Below are positions 48,489 to 57,426 of a stretch of 64,000 nt of DNA, piece after piece. The DNA lies in the NCBI RefSeq assembly GCF_008933155.1, contig NZ_WBVP01000014.1, positions 1 to 64,000 on the forward strand, written 5' to 3'. The notes under the pieces were generated by a model, which worked only from the letters and a program-made list of their open reading frames with translations, was not told where the DNA came from and ran no database searches. A program made the translations under genes and the position numbers. The DNA is from Aliivibrio finisterrensis. GTDB taxonomy: Bacteria > Pseudomonadota > Gammaproteobacteria > Enterobacterales > Vibrionaceae. How positions within the stretch are numbered: the stretch's first letter is position 1; every line of letters starts with the position of its first letter.

Positions 48489-50093
48489 ATGGAGTTACTT
48501 TTTATCATTGCAGCTTTTGTAATGGGTTTTATTGCACTAAAAATTAATTTACCCCCTCTTGTTGGTTTTTTATTAGCTGGCTTTGGTTTGCATGCTCTTG
48601 GCTTCCAATCAAATGATGCGCTTTCAACTTTTGCAGATCTCGGCGTTACACTTTTACTTTTTTCTATTGGATTAAAATTAGATATAAAAACCTTACTTGC
48701 TAAAGAAATCTGGTTAGGTGCAACGCTTCATAATGTTTTTTCTACCCTCTTTTTCACTTTTGCATTAATAGGTCTTAAACTTCTTGGCATCACAATGCTT
48801 GCTGATATAGGCACTGCACAGTTAGTTCTTTTTGGTTTTGCTCTCTCTTTCTCAAGCACTGTTTTTGCGGTTAAAGCGCTTCAAGAAAAAGGGGAGATGA
48901 ACGCCACATATGGCACACTGGCCATTGGTATTCTGGTCATGCAAGATATCTTTGCGGTTGTATTTTTAACTGCATCAACAGGAAAAATCCCAGAGATAAC
49001 TGCATTAGCTCTATTTGCCCTGCCACTACTTCGCCCTCTATTTTTCAAATTATTAGATTGGGCAGGTCACGGCGAAATGTTGGTTCTTTATGGTATTTTC
49101 TTAGCGCTTGTTGCTGGTGCAGGAACCTTTGAACTTGTTGGCATGAAGCCTGATCTAGGGGCTCTTATTTTGGGCATGTTACTGGCGGGACACTCGAAAG
49201 CCTCTGAGTTATCTAAATCTCTCTTTAATTTAAAAGAAATTTTACTTATCTGTTTCTTCCTAAATATCGGCTTATCTGCTGCCCCTACTATTTCAGGTTT
49301 AGGATTAGCGCTGATTTTGATCTTGCTGCTTCCCGTTAAAGGACTTCTGTATTTTATTATCATCAATAAGTTCAAATTTAGGGTACGGACCTCACTTCTC
49401 GCTTCTCTTACATTATTTAATTACAGTGAGTTTGGACTTATCGTGGGTGGTCTTGCCTTTAAAATGGGATGGTTACCTGGAGATACATTAGTGGCCATTG
49501 CCATTGCTGTATCCATCTCGTTCATTATCTCAGCACCGTTAAATAACTTTGGTCATTCCATTTATCAACGCTCTCGTCATTGGCTAAAAGAACATACCGC
49601 TGAACGGTTAAATCCGATGGATAAATTAATTAACCCAGGACGAGCTCAAATTTTGATTTTAGGGATGGGCCGTATCGGTAGTGGAGCTTATGATGAGCTC
49701 AAAGAGAAGTATGGCGACATTATTTTAGGTATTGAACTTCGTGAAGAATCAGCAAGACATCACCAGAGCTTAGGTCGAAATGTTATTTCTGGCGATGCAA
49801 CCGACCCAGATTTTTGGGAACGCATCCTTTCAACATCTCACGTAAAGTTAGTGCTGTTAGCAATGCCAAATCATCAAGGTAATCAATTTGCTTTAGAGCA
49901 ATTACAATCACGTAATTACCAAGGTCAAACGGCAGCTATTGCAGCTTATAATGACCAAATAGATGGTTTAATTGAACAAGGTGTTGATGCTGCATTTAAT
50001 ATTTACCATGAAGCTGGTAGTGGTTTTGCTCGACATGTAAGTGAACAATTAAACCCACAATTTAATCAACAAAAAGAATATATGAAATCCTAA
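48489..50093 (+). CDS. CPA2 monovalent cation:proton antiporter with RCK domain
   Basis: Inner-membrane antiporter related to Kef/YbaL. Residues 1-370 form about 12 hydrophobic helices, with repeats of GFxLAG type near the start (PPLVGFLLAGFGLHALGF). The C-terminal part (about 385-520) is a TrkA-N/RCK Rossmann domain beginning ILILGMGRIGSGAYDEL. It is 534 residues. K+ or Na+ specificity cannot be read from the sequence. It is transcribed from its own promoter after nagC. Confidence 0.88.
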   Translation: MELLFIIAAFVMGFIALKINLPPLVGFLLAGFGLHALGFQSNDALSTFADLGVTLLLFSIGLKLDIKTLLAKEIWLGATLHNVFSTLFFTFALIGLKLLGITMLADIGTAQLVLFGFALSFSSTVFAVKALQEKGEMNATYGTLAIGILVMQDIFAVVFLTASTGKIPEITALALFALPLLRPLFFKLLDWAGHGEMLVLYGIFLALVAGAGTFELVGMKPDLGALILGMLLAGHSKASELSKSLFNLKEILLICFFLNIGLSAAPTISGLGLALILILLLPVKGLLYFIIINKFKFRVRTSLLASLTLFNYSEFGLIVGGLAFKMGWLPGDTLVAIAIAVSISFIISAPLNNFGHSIYQRSRHWLKEHTAERLNPMDKLINPGRAQILILGMGRIGSGAYDELKEKYGDIILGIELREESARHHQSLGRNVISGDATDPDFWERILSTSHVKLVLLAMPNHQGNQFALEQLQSRNYQGQTAAIAAYNDQIDGLIEQGVDAAFNIYHEAGSGFARHVSEQLNPQFNQQKEYMKS

Positions 50094-50124
50094 TTTCTTG
50101 ATAGTAACTTACTCATTGCTCAGG

Positions 50125-50158
50125 ATCAGATTAGAGTTACGTTAAACTTTAATCTGAT
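50125..50158 (+). terminator. Terminator after the cation antiporter gene
   Basis: ATCAGATTA (50125-50133) pairs with TAATCTGAT (50150-50158), followed by six Ts. It begins 31 bases beyond the stop codon. Confidence 0.8.
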
Positions 50159-50376
50159 TTTTTATAAACATCCCCCTCTTCTTCATTATTTTGTTTAAAA
50201 AGCCAACTTCAATTAACGATCCAACACCAAAACAGTAAAAATATTAAATATTATTTAATTAGGTTATCTATTTGTGATTTTATTTGTATTTCTGGGTTGC
50301 TTTTTTTAGTGATAATGGCAAATTGTAGACAAGACAATAATTTACTATAAAAATTAAGAAGAGATAGAGGGAACTT

Positions 50377-52044
50377 ATGTGCTCGATTTTTGGAATTCTA
50401 GATATTAAAAGTGATCCAACCCCATTGCGAACTGCAGCACTTGAAATGTCAAAAAAACTACGTCATCGCGGCCCTGACTGGTCAGGTATTTATTCATCAG
50501 ATAAAGCAATTTTAGCACATGAGCGTCTTGCTATTGTTGGCTTAAATAGCGGAGCTCAACCACTTTACAGCGAAGATAAAAAACACATTTTAGCTGTTAA
50601 TGGTGAGATCTATAACCATAAAGAATTACGCGAAAAGTATGCCGACGATTACGCCTTCCAAACAGACTCTGATTGTGAAGTTATCCTAGCACTATACCGT
50701 GAAAAAGGTGCCGATCTTTTAGAAGACTTAAACGGTATTTTTGCCTTTATTCTTTATGATGAAGAAAAAGATGAATATTTAATTGGCCGTGACCATATAG
50801 GTATCATTCCTATGTATCATGGGCATGATGAACATGGGAACTATTATGTGGCATCAGAAATGAAAGCCTTAGTTCCTGTCTGTAAATCAATTAGTGAATT
50901 CCCTCCTGGTCACTTCTACTCTTCAAAAGATGCTGAACCTACACGTTATTATGTACGTGATTGGATGGATTATGATGCGGTTAAAGATAACCCAACAAGC
51001 AAAGAAGACCTTAAACAAGCTCTAGAGGATGCCGTTAAGCGCCAATTAATGACTGACGTTCCTTATGGTGTTCTTTTATCTGGTGGTTTGGATTCATCTA
51101 TTACTTCAGCTGTTGCGAAAAAATTTGCAGCAATGCGTATTGAAGATAACGAGAAATCTGAAGCTTGGTGGCCACAATTGCATTCCTTTGCCGTTGGTCT
51201 AGAAGGCGCTCCTGATTTAAAAGCAGCTCGTGAGGTTGCTGATAAATTAGGGACAGTACACCATGAAATGACATATACAATCCAAGAAGGTTTAGATGCG
51301 ATTCGTGATGTTATTTATCATATCGAAACTTACGATGTAACCACTATCCGAGCTTCAACACCTATGTTCCTTATGGGTCGAAAAATTAAAGCCATGGGTA
51401 TTAAAATGGTACTTTCTGGTGAAGGGGCTGATGAAATCTTTGGTGGTTACTTATATTTCCATAAGGCACCCAACAAAAAAGAATTTCACGAAGAAACGGT
51501 TCGTAAACTGCTTGCTTTAAATATGTTTGATTGTGCTCGTGCAAACAAATCTCTTGCAGCTTGGGGCGTAGAAGGTCGTGTGCCTTTCTTAGATAAAGAA
51601 TTTATTGATATCGCTATGCGCTTAAACCCACAAGATAAAATGTGTGGTAATGGTAAAATGGAAAAACACATTCTTCGTGAATGTTTTGAAGATTATCTTC
51701 CTGAGTCGATTGCTTGGAGACAAAAAGAGCAGTTCTCTGATGGCGTGGGTTACAGCTGGATTGATACATTACGTGAAACTGCTGAAGCCAAGGTCACCGA
51801 TCAGCAAATGGAATCAGCTAAATTCCGCTTCCCTTATAATACGCCAACTACAAAAGAAGGTTATGCGTACCGCGAGATATTTGAAGATCTATTCCCTCTG
51901 GAAGATGCCGCAAAATGTGTCCCTGGAGGTCCCTCAGTAGCTTGCTCATCAGCAAAAGCAATAGAATGGGATGAATCATTCCAAAATTGTGTTGACCCAT
52001 CAGGTCGTGCAGTACAAGCTGTGCATAATGAAGCTTATAGCTAA
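50377..52044 (+). CDS. asnB: Asparagine synthase B (glutamine-hydrolysing)
   Basis: Makes asparagine from aspartate, glutamine and ATP. The N-terminal class II amidotransferase begins MCSIFGIL with the catalytic Cys2 exposed after Met removal. The synthetase domain has the ATP pyrophosphatase loop LLSGGLDSSITSAV and SGEGADEIFGGY. It is 555 residues. A GAGGGAA ribosome site precedes the ATG. No asparaginase or regulator is beside it. Confidence 0.97.
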   Translation: MCSIFGILDIKSDPTPLRTAALEMSKKLRHRGPDWSGIYSSDKAILAHERLAIVGLNSGAQPLYSEDKKHILAVNGEIYNHKELREKYADDYAFQTDSDCEVILALYREKGADLLEDLNGIFAFILYDEEKDEYLIGRDHIGIIPMYHGHDEHGNYYVASEMKALVPVCKSISEFPPGHFYSSKDAEPTRYYVRDWMDYDAVKDNPTSKEDLKQALEDAVKRQLMTDVPYGVLLSGGLDSSITSAVAKKFAAMRIEDNEKSEAWWPQLHSFAVGLEGAPDLKAAREVADKLGTVHHEMTYTIQEGLDAIRDVIYHIETYDVTTIRASTPMFLMGRKIKAMGIKMVLSGEGADEIFGGYLYFHKAPNKKEFHEETVRKLLALNMFDCARANKSLAAWGVEGRVPFLDKEFIDIAMRLNPQDKMCGNGKMEKHILRECFEDYLPESIAWRQKEQFSDGVGYSWIDTLRETAEAKVTDQQMESAKFRFPYNTPTTKEGYAYREIFEDLFPLEDAAKCVPGGPSVACSSAKAIEWDESFQNCVDPSGRAVQAVHNEAYS

Positions 52045-52060
52045 TCCTTGTATCTGAACT

Positions 52061-52090
52061 AAAAAGCGCCTTTATAGATGGGCGCTTTTT
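52061..52090. terminator. Bidirectional terminator between asnB and rfaH
   Basis: AAAAAGCGCC (52061-52070) pairs with GGCGCTTTTT (52081-52090) around a 10-base loop, four bases before the rfaH stop codon. It suits both convergent genes. Confidence 0.9.
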
Positions 52091-52093
52091 AAA

Positions 52094-52585
52094 TTAAAAA
52101 TACATATTTGTATTATCTATTTTAATCTCAACTTTCTTATTAATTAATGTAATCAGCAAGATGGAACGTTTCTCTCCATCAGGTTCTTTATATATAGCGT
52201 CAGCCCCCATAAAAGGACCATCACAAATACCTACCGATTGCCCAACTTTGGGGAATTCATCAACCTTCATATTCTTTGGTTTTTCAGCACTTTTAAGTGA
52301 ATAGATAAGATCACCTTGTAGAACTTTAGGCTTAGCACCAAACCGAATAAAATCACTCACACCCCGTGTCGAGCGGACAGTTGTAAATGAAGGTCCTTGC
52401 TCAAAATCAAATCGAACAAACATATAACAAGGAAATAGAGGCTCTATAATCAGCTTTTTCTTTCCTCTTACCATTTTTTCTACTTCTATTTCAGGGTAAT
52501 AGCAATCCACCTGTTGATTTTCAAGGTGTTGCTTTGCTCTCTGTTGTTCTCCACGCTTGCAGTAGAGTAAATACCATTCTTTCAT
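52094..52585 (-). CDS. rfaH: Transcription antiterminator RfaH
   Basis: NusG paralogue that binds ops sites and boosts transcription of surface-polysaccharide and other long operons. The ATG ending at 52585 gives MKEWYLLYCKRGEQQRA, 163 residues, as in E. coli. A 50-residue N-terminal extension in the open frame is not family-like. NGN domain 1-100, KOW-like C-terminal domain 110-163 (KVGQSVGICDGPFMGADAIY). The C-terminal part is expected to fold-switch. Confidence 0.94.
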   Translation of the reverse strand: MKEWYLLYCKRGEQQRAKQHLENQQVDCYYPEIEVEKMVRGKKKLIIEPLFPCYMFVRFDFEQGPSFTTVRSTRGVSDFIRFGAKPKVLQGDLIYSLKSAEKPKNMKVDEFPKVGQSVGICDGPFMGADAIYKEPDGEKRSILLITLINKKVEIKIDNTNMYF

Positions 52586-52966
52586 TATCTTTATACCTAG
52601 CCAACCTGCTATAAAGCATATCACGCAACTCAGTTCAAAAAAATATATAGCTAGCACATCACAGCTAAAACCTTCGTTTGAAATGTTAAATACAAAAAAA
52701 CCATCAAAGAAGTCTAAAAAACCAAAATTAATCAATATATAGAGATATTAAACCAAAATAAAGAACATAATCAGAATTAAATCTCAAAATTAATTTAAAG
52801 TCCAGCACTCAAAGATGTAACATGATATTTTTGTTTCTAAATATTTCAATAACTTAATATGTTAACTAAATCACATAAATTTGTACAACGTTGCAGTCCT
52901 AATCATCAAAGCGTATAAATTTAACTATATAAGAAGAATAAAATTTCATTATAAAAAGAGAGCACT
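52586..52966. promoter_or_regulatory. Divergent rfaH-peptide transporter region
   Basis: About 380 very AT-rich bases. The ORF track frame upstream of rfaH is open but its residues are not protein-like, so I do not count it as coding. No operator, RNA or repeat stands out; promoters for both genes must lie here. Confidence 0.5.
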
Positions 52967-54319
52967 ATGCCAAACAACAAATTAATCATGGGACACCCAA
53001 AAGGATTGTTCTTGCTTTTTGGAACCGAATTATGGGAGCGTTTCTCTTATTATGCAATGAGAGCCATTCTTGTTTTATATTTAACAGACAGAACCATTAA
53101 TGGTGGCTTAGACTGGACCGTAAAAGACGCATTAAGCCTTTATGGTACCTATACTGCATTAATGTATATCACCCCTCTCATTGGTGGCTGGTTAGCTGAT
53201 AATTACTTAGGTCAACGTAAATCATTACTTATCGGTGGCTTTCTAATGGTTATCGGCCAATTTACTTTAGCCCTTCCTCATAACATGCTTCCACTTTCTA
53301 TCGAAACTCTATTTTATACAGGCCTTGGCTTTTTAATTGCCGGTAATGGTTTATTTAAACCAAATGTATCCACCATGGTTGGTGATTTATACCAAGATGG
53401 AGATAATCGACGTGACGGTGCCTTCACTATCTTCTATATGGGTATTAACCTAGGCTCATTGCTTGCTGGTGTGGTTTCAGGCTCTGTCACTGGGATCTGG
53501 GGCTGGAAAGCAGGGTTCGCCGCAGCTGGTATTGGTATGGTAATCAGCTTAATTATTCAGACTCTATTTGCTCAACGTTTTCTTGGCGACATAGGTATCC
53601 GTCCTGCAGCTCACATTGCAAAAGAAAATGCTGAGGCCGCAGGTACATCACAGCATGTACTCAGTAAAATTGAGATCGATCGCCTTAAAGTAATTATGGT
53701 GATGGGATTGTTTGTCATTGTATTCTGGGCTGGTTTTGAACAAGCTGGTGGATTAATGAACATCTACTCTCAGCAATATACTGATCGTATGCTAGGTTCA
53801 TTTGAAATACCTGCGGCATGGTTTCAATCTTTAAATCCCTTCTTTATTATTATTCTTGCTCCATTTATTGCGATGTTATGGGTAAAATTGGGGCCAAAGG
53901 AGCCAAGCTCACCAATTAAGTTTGCTTTAGCGTTATTTTTTCTAGCCATTGGTTTTCTTTGTATGGTCGGTGCAGTCATGGAGCAAGGTGGCGATCTGAC
54001 AGTTAAAACATCTATGTATTGGTTAGTCGGTGCTTACTTCTTCCATACTCTTGGTGAGCTATGTTTATCTCCAATTGGTTTATCATTAGTCACTAAACTT
54101 GCACCATTGCGTTTAGCGTCACTCATGATGGGAATATGGTTTGGTTTTAATGCTATTTCTAACTATATTGCTGGTGTTGTCGGCTCGCATGTTGAAAGCC
54201 TTGGTGCATTAGATATCTTCGCTGGTATCGCGATTGCTTCTGCTATTTCAGGTGTATTATTGCTAATAATCTCAGGGCCACTTATTCGCTGGATGCATGG
54301 TGCTGAAAAAGTACACTGA
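52967..54319 (+). CDS. POT-family peptide:proton symporter
   Basis: Proton-driven di-/tripeptide importer. The family motif ELWERFSYYAMRAILVLYL (ExxER type) is at residues 21-39, and FYMGINLGSLLAGVVSG is the PTR2 signature. About 12-14 membrane segments over 450 residues. Closest known members are DtpA/TppB-type transporters, but the individual subtype is unclear. A GAGAG ribosome site precedes it. Confidence 0.93.
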   Translation: MPNNKLIMGHPKGLFLLFGTELWERFSYYAMRAILVLYLTDRTINGGLDWTVKDALSLYGTYTALMYITPLIGGWLADNYLGQRKSLLIGGFLMVIGQFTLALPHNMLPLSIETLFYTGLGFLIAGNGLFKPNVSTMVGDLYQDGDNRRDGAFTIFYMGINLGSLLAGVVSGSVTGIWGWKAGFAAAGIGMVISLIIQTLFAQRFLGDIGIRPAAHIAKENAEAAGTSQHVLSKIEIDRLKVIMVMGLFVIVFWAGFEQAGGLMNIYSQQYTDRMLGSFEIPAAWFQSLNPFFIIILAPFIAMLWVKLGPKEPSSPIKFALALFFLAIGFLCMVGAVMEQGGDLTVKTSMYWLVGAYFFHTLGELCLSPIGLSLVTKLAPLRLASLMMGIWFGFNAISNYIAGVVGSHVESLGALDIFAGIAIASAISGVLLLIISGPLIRWMHGAEKVH

Positions 54320-54392
54320 TACCTATTTTGGTATAAACAAGAATGACCACGTATTTATGTAGATTTGAATAATTTCTTATTACATTAAAAAT

Positions 54393-54424
54393 AAAGGCGA
54401 CCTTAAATTATTAAGGTCGCCTTT
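54393..54424. terminator. Terminator between the peptide transporter and comEA
   Basis: AAAGGCGACCTTAA (54393-54406) pairs perfectly with TTAAGGTCGCCTTT (54411-54424), followed by Ts. It also fits the convergent comEA gene on the minus strand. Confidence 0.9.
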
Positions 54425-54435
54425 TTACTTTATTA

Positions 54436-54747
54436 TTACAGTATGATTCGATTTCGATTCTTCTCTACTAATTTATCGCCTATCCCTTTTACCTTCGATA
54501 AATCATCTACCGTAACAAACTTTCCATTTGATTTTCTATAATCAACAATGGCTTGAGCTTTTGAATCTCCAATTCCTATTAATAGCGTTTTAAGCTCCTC
54601 TGCTTCAGCCTCGTTGATATTAATGACGACATCTATCCCTTCGTGCTTACCTGAGTCTTTGACTTCAGCAAGGGCAGTTCCGCTTGAAAATAAAATAATA
54701 ACGAGAAAGAAAGAATTGATTAAAGATATTATACGTTTCATTTGCAT
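54436..54747 (-). CDS. comEA: ComEA-type periplasmic DNA-binding protein
   Basis: Binds incoming DNA in the periplasm and ratchets it through the outer membrane during transformation. Signal peptide at 1-26 (ends FSSGTALA-EV). Two helix-hairpin-helix motifs: LLIGIGDSKAQAIVDYRKSNGKF and KVKGIGDKLVEKNRN. It is 103 residues. Expression in vibrios is under TfoX, linking it to tfoS-tfoR in this window. It is adjacent to ppiD, downstream on the same strand. Confidence 0.93.
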   Translation of the reverse strand: MQMKRIISLINSFFLVIILFSSGTALAEVKDSGKHEGIDVVININEAEAEELKTLLIGIGDSKAQAIVDYRKSNGKFVTVDDLSKVKGIGDKLVEKNRNRIIL

Positions 54748-54866
54748 TCCTTTTTATTGATTAAATGATCGATATCAGATACTTCAGAAAGTCGATTTCC
54801 ATCTGTCATCACAAAAAGAATAAATAATATGAATAGTAAATCCCATTAGAGGGTTGCAAAAACACG

Positions 54867-54889
54867 ACGGGCCCCATTAAGGGGCCCGT
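54867..54889 (-). terminator. Terminator after ppiD
   Basis: ACGGGCCCC (54867-54875), loop ATTAA, GGGGCCCGT (54881-54889): a nine-pair GC-rich stem followed on the minus strand by a T-rich run. It lies 32 bases past the ppiD stop. Confidence 0.92.
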
Positions 54890-54920
54890 CTGTGTTATTT
54901 ATCAATTACAAATAAATTGA

Positions 54921-56777
54921 TTACTGCTCTAATAATGGATAGCTGATATCAGAGTTAGCTTTTAAGGTATCTAATGTTGCCGTTAAATCTTGCTGAGTTT
55001 GAGTTCTTAGTAAACGTGTCGCTACTTGCTCAATCATCGCATCATTACCCAACTCTAATACACCATCCAACGCAACAATGACATGATTATCTTGACGATC
55101 CATGACTTGCGCATAGGTTGATGTGCCTTGCTCAGGTTTCTGCAAACGATATACGTCATTTGCTAATTCATCCGCACGAGTGATCATTCTTGCTTCAGTG
55201 AAATTTAATTCATTATCAGCTAAGTAATTTGTTTCACCCTTATTAAGAGCAGCAATCACACCTTGAGCAAGCTCTAATGCTTTTTGTTCACCTTTTGATT
55301 GTGATAAACGAGCTACAACGTTTTGTTTCACATCTTCTAAAGGCAAGACGGCTTCATCACGGACGTCCTCAACTCGAACAACAATAATATGTTCAGGTGA
55401 AATTTCAATCACATCAGAGTTCAGACCATCTTCTTTCACTTCAGCACTGTAGATTGCTTGCAAAACCGCTTGGCTTGATAAGGCTTCTGGTGCATCAACC
55501 TGAGAGAAGAAATCAGTTGTTATAATTTTCACATTTACCGCTTCAGCAGCATCATCTAAAGAATCCGGTGATTCAAATGCCTTCTCTGCTAGCTCTGTTT
55601 GTAAGCTATAGAATGCATCTGCTGCATGCTCATCAACAAGGAAAGCTTTGATTTCAGCACTTACTTCTGCCAGAGGTTTTGTTGTTGGCTTTTCAACACC
55701 AGTCAATTGAATAATGTGATAACCAAATGCAGATTTAACCACGCCAGAGTGGTCACCAACATTAACTAATTGGAAAGCGGCATCTTCAAATTCAGGATCG
55801 ATAACACCACGTTCAATCCAACCTAAAGAACCACCTTCTTTTGCTGTCGGGATATCTTGAGATGCATCTTTAGCAACAGCCGCAAAATCTTCACCCGCAT
55901 CTAAACGAGCAAGAACCGCTTCAGCATCTGCTTCATCACCGTTAATTAGAATGTGGCTAACTTCACGTTTCTCTTGCGTAGAATACTTATCTTGATTTGC
56001 TTGATAATACTCTTTAACTTCATCATCAGAAATTGGAGCTTGAGCTTTTAGTGAAGCGCCAGATAATTCAATGTAAGCAACTTTAACTTGCTCTGGTCGA
56101 ACAAATTGTTGTTGATTAGCATTATAAAATTCTTTAACTTCCTCTTCTGATACCGCTGCTTTTTGAGCAAATTCAGCCGTATTCAAAGTAATCGTTCTGA
56201 TTTCACGCTGTTGAGTTTCTAATGCATTTTGCGCATTAACTTCACTTGGCAACGTAAACTCTGTTGACTCTAAAGCTAACATTAGTTGATTACGGACTAA
56301 GTCTTGGCGTAAATATTCTGCAAAACTATCAGAGCTAAAACCTGCACGACGAAGTGCTATGTTATAAATCTCTTCATCAAACTTGCCGTCTTTTTGAAAT
56401 TGAGGCATTGAAAGGATCGCTTGACGAATTTGTTCATCACTAACACGTAAACCTAGATCTTGAGCTTGGTTATCTAGTAATGCATCATTAACCATGCGGT
56501 CTAATACTGATTTACGGAATTGTTCAACATAAGCAGGATCACCTAGCAGAGCTGAGAAGTAGTCACCCAACTGTGATTGCATACGGTTACGCTCATTTTG
56601 ATAAACTTGTTCAAACTCGTTTCGAGTAATTTCTCGTTCACCAACCTTTGCTGCTATTGGTTGGCTGCCACCGACTAAATAACTACCTACACCTGCAAAT
56701 ACAAATGAGAAAATAATTAGACCGAGAATGATCTTAACTGCAAGGCCTGTTGAACCTTCGCGAATTCGATCCATCAT
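54921..56777 (-). CDS. ppiD: Periplasmic chaperone PpiD
   Basis: Inner-membrane-anchored folding factor at the Sec exit. N-terminal membrane helix (VKIILGLIIFSFVFAGVGSYLVGG, residues 14-37) with periplasmic remainder. A SurA-N-like chaperone domain follows, then one parvulin domain (about 265-360, KREVSHILINGDEADAEAVLARL). The parvulin active site of PpiD is usually inactive. It is 618 residues. It follows hupB on the same strand. Confidence 0.94.
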   Translation of the reverse strand: MMDRIREGSTGLAVKIILGLIIFSFVFAGVGSYLVGGSQPIAAKVGEREITRNEFEQVYQNERNRMQSQLGDYFSALLGDPAYVEQFRKSVLDRMVNDALLDNQAQDLGLRVSDEQIRQAILSMPQFQKDGKFDEEIYNIALRRAGFSSDSFAEYLRQDLVRNQLMLALESTEFTLPSEVNAQNALETQQREIRTITLNTAEFAQKAAVSEEEVKEFYNANQQQFVRPEQVKVAYIELSGASLKAQAPISDDEVKEYYQANQDKYSTQEKREVSHILINGDEADAEAVLARLDAGEDFAAVAKDASQDIPTAKEGGSLGWIERGVIDPEFEDAAFQLVNVGDHSGVVKSAFGYHIIQLTGVEKPTTKPLAEVSAEIKAFLVDEHAADAFYSLQTELAEKAFESPDSLDDAAEAVNVKIITTDFFSQVDAPEALSSQAVLQAIYSAEVKEDGLNSDVIEISPEHIIVVRVEDVRDEAVLPLEDVKQNVVARLSQSKGEQKALELAQGVIAALNKGETNYLADNELNFTEARMITRADELANDVYRLQKPEQGTSTYAQVMDRQDNHVIVALDGVLELGNDAMIEQVATRLLRTQTQQDLTATLDTLKANSDISYPLLEQ

Positions 56778-56896
56778 AATATGTCTTAACTCCTAATCAC
56801 TGAGCGGAATACTCTATTCCTAAGAAAGTGTTTCAATTTCTATTGATAGTGAAAATAAAAAATAGTTCAACAAAAGAAAAATTTAACTATAAAAAA

Positions 56897-56951
56897 GCGC
56901 ATCATTGGATGCGCCTATGACTCTATCTCTAGTCTACTAGCGTTACGCTAG
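56897..56951. terminator. Two hairpins after hupB
   Basis: GCGCATC/GATGCGC (56897-56903 and 56908-56914) has a T run on the minus strand and is a likely terminator of hupB. A second perfect palindrome CTAGCG-TTA-CGCTAG (56937-56951) lies between the stop codon and that hairpin and has no T run. Confidence 0.75.
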
Positions 56952-56980
56952 CTTGTGTAGACTTTTATCTTTTTTTTCGA

Positions 56981-57253
56981 TTAGTTACACGCATCTTTCA
57001 ATGCTTTACCCGCTTTAAATGCAGGTACTTTTGCAGCAGAAATCTCAATTGCTTCGCCAGTTTTAGGGTTACGGCCTGTACGCGCTGCACGCTCACGAAC
57101 AAGAAACGAACCAAAGCCAACAAGCGTTACTTGCTCGCCACTTTTTAGTGTCTCTGTTACTGTTTCAACTAAAGCGTCTAAAGCGCGACCAGCCGCAGCT
57201 TTTGAGATGTCAGCATTATCAGCAATTTGATCTACTAATTGAGATTTATTCAC
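56981..57253 (-). CDS. hupB: DNA-binding protein HU-beta
   Basis: Nucleoid-associated protein. The GTG ending at 57253 gives [17 protein letters not shown], the family N-terminus, with AGGGG seven bases upstream; a longer frame to 57277 is not needed. RNPKTGE, the DNA-binding arm tip, is present. It is 90 residues. It lies between lon and ppiD, as in E. coli. Confidence 0.97.
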   Translation of the reverse strand: MNKSQLVDQIADNADISKAAAGRALDALVETVTETLKSGEQVTLVGFGSFLVRERAARTGRNPKTGEAIEISAAKVPAFKAGKALKDACN

Positions 57254-57426
57254 GGTATTCCCCTTTAAATTATTCATTCAATGATTAATGAACGAGTCCA
57301 TATTTAGATATTTGATGAGTGAATTAATCTTCACACAATTAGGCTTAACTTAGCGATATCAATATAAGCTGACAAGTCATTTCGGCTCGTCAGCCCTGTT
57401 ATATCAACGTTTTTTGCTGCACATCA

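Noticed and set aside
52586-52735. N-terminal extension of rfaH
   Set aside because: The 50 residues are hydrophobic and not family-like; the MKEWYLLYC start matches RfaH.
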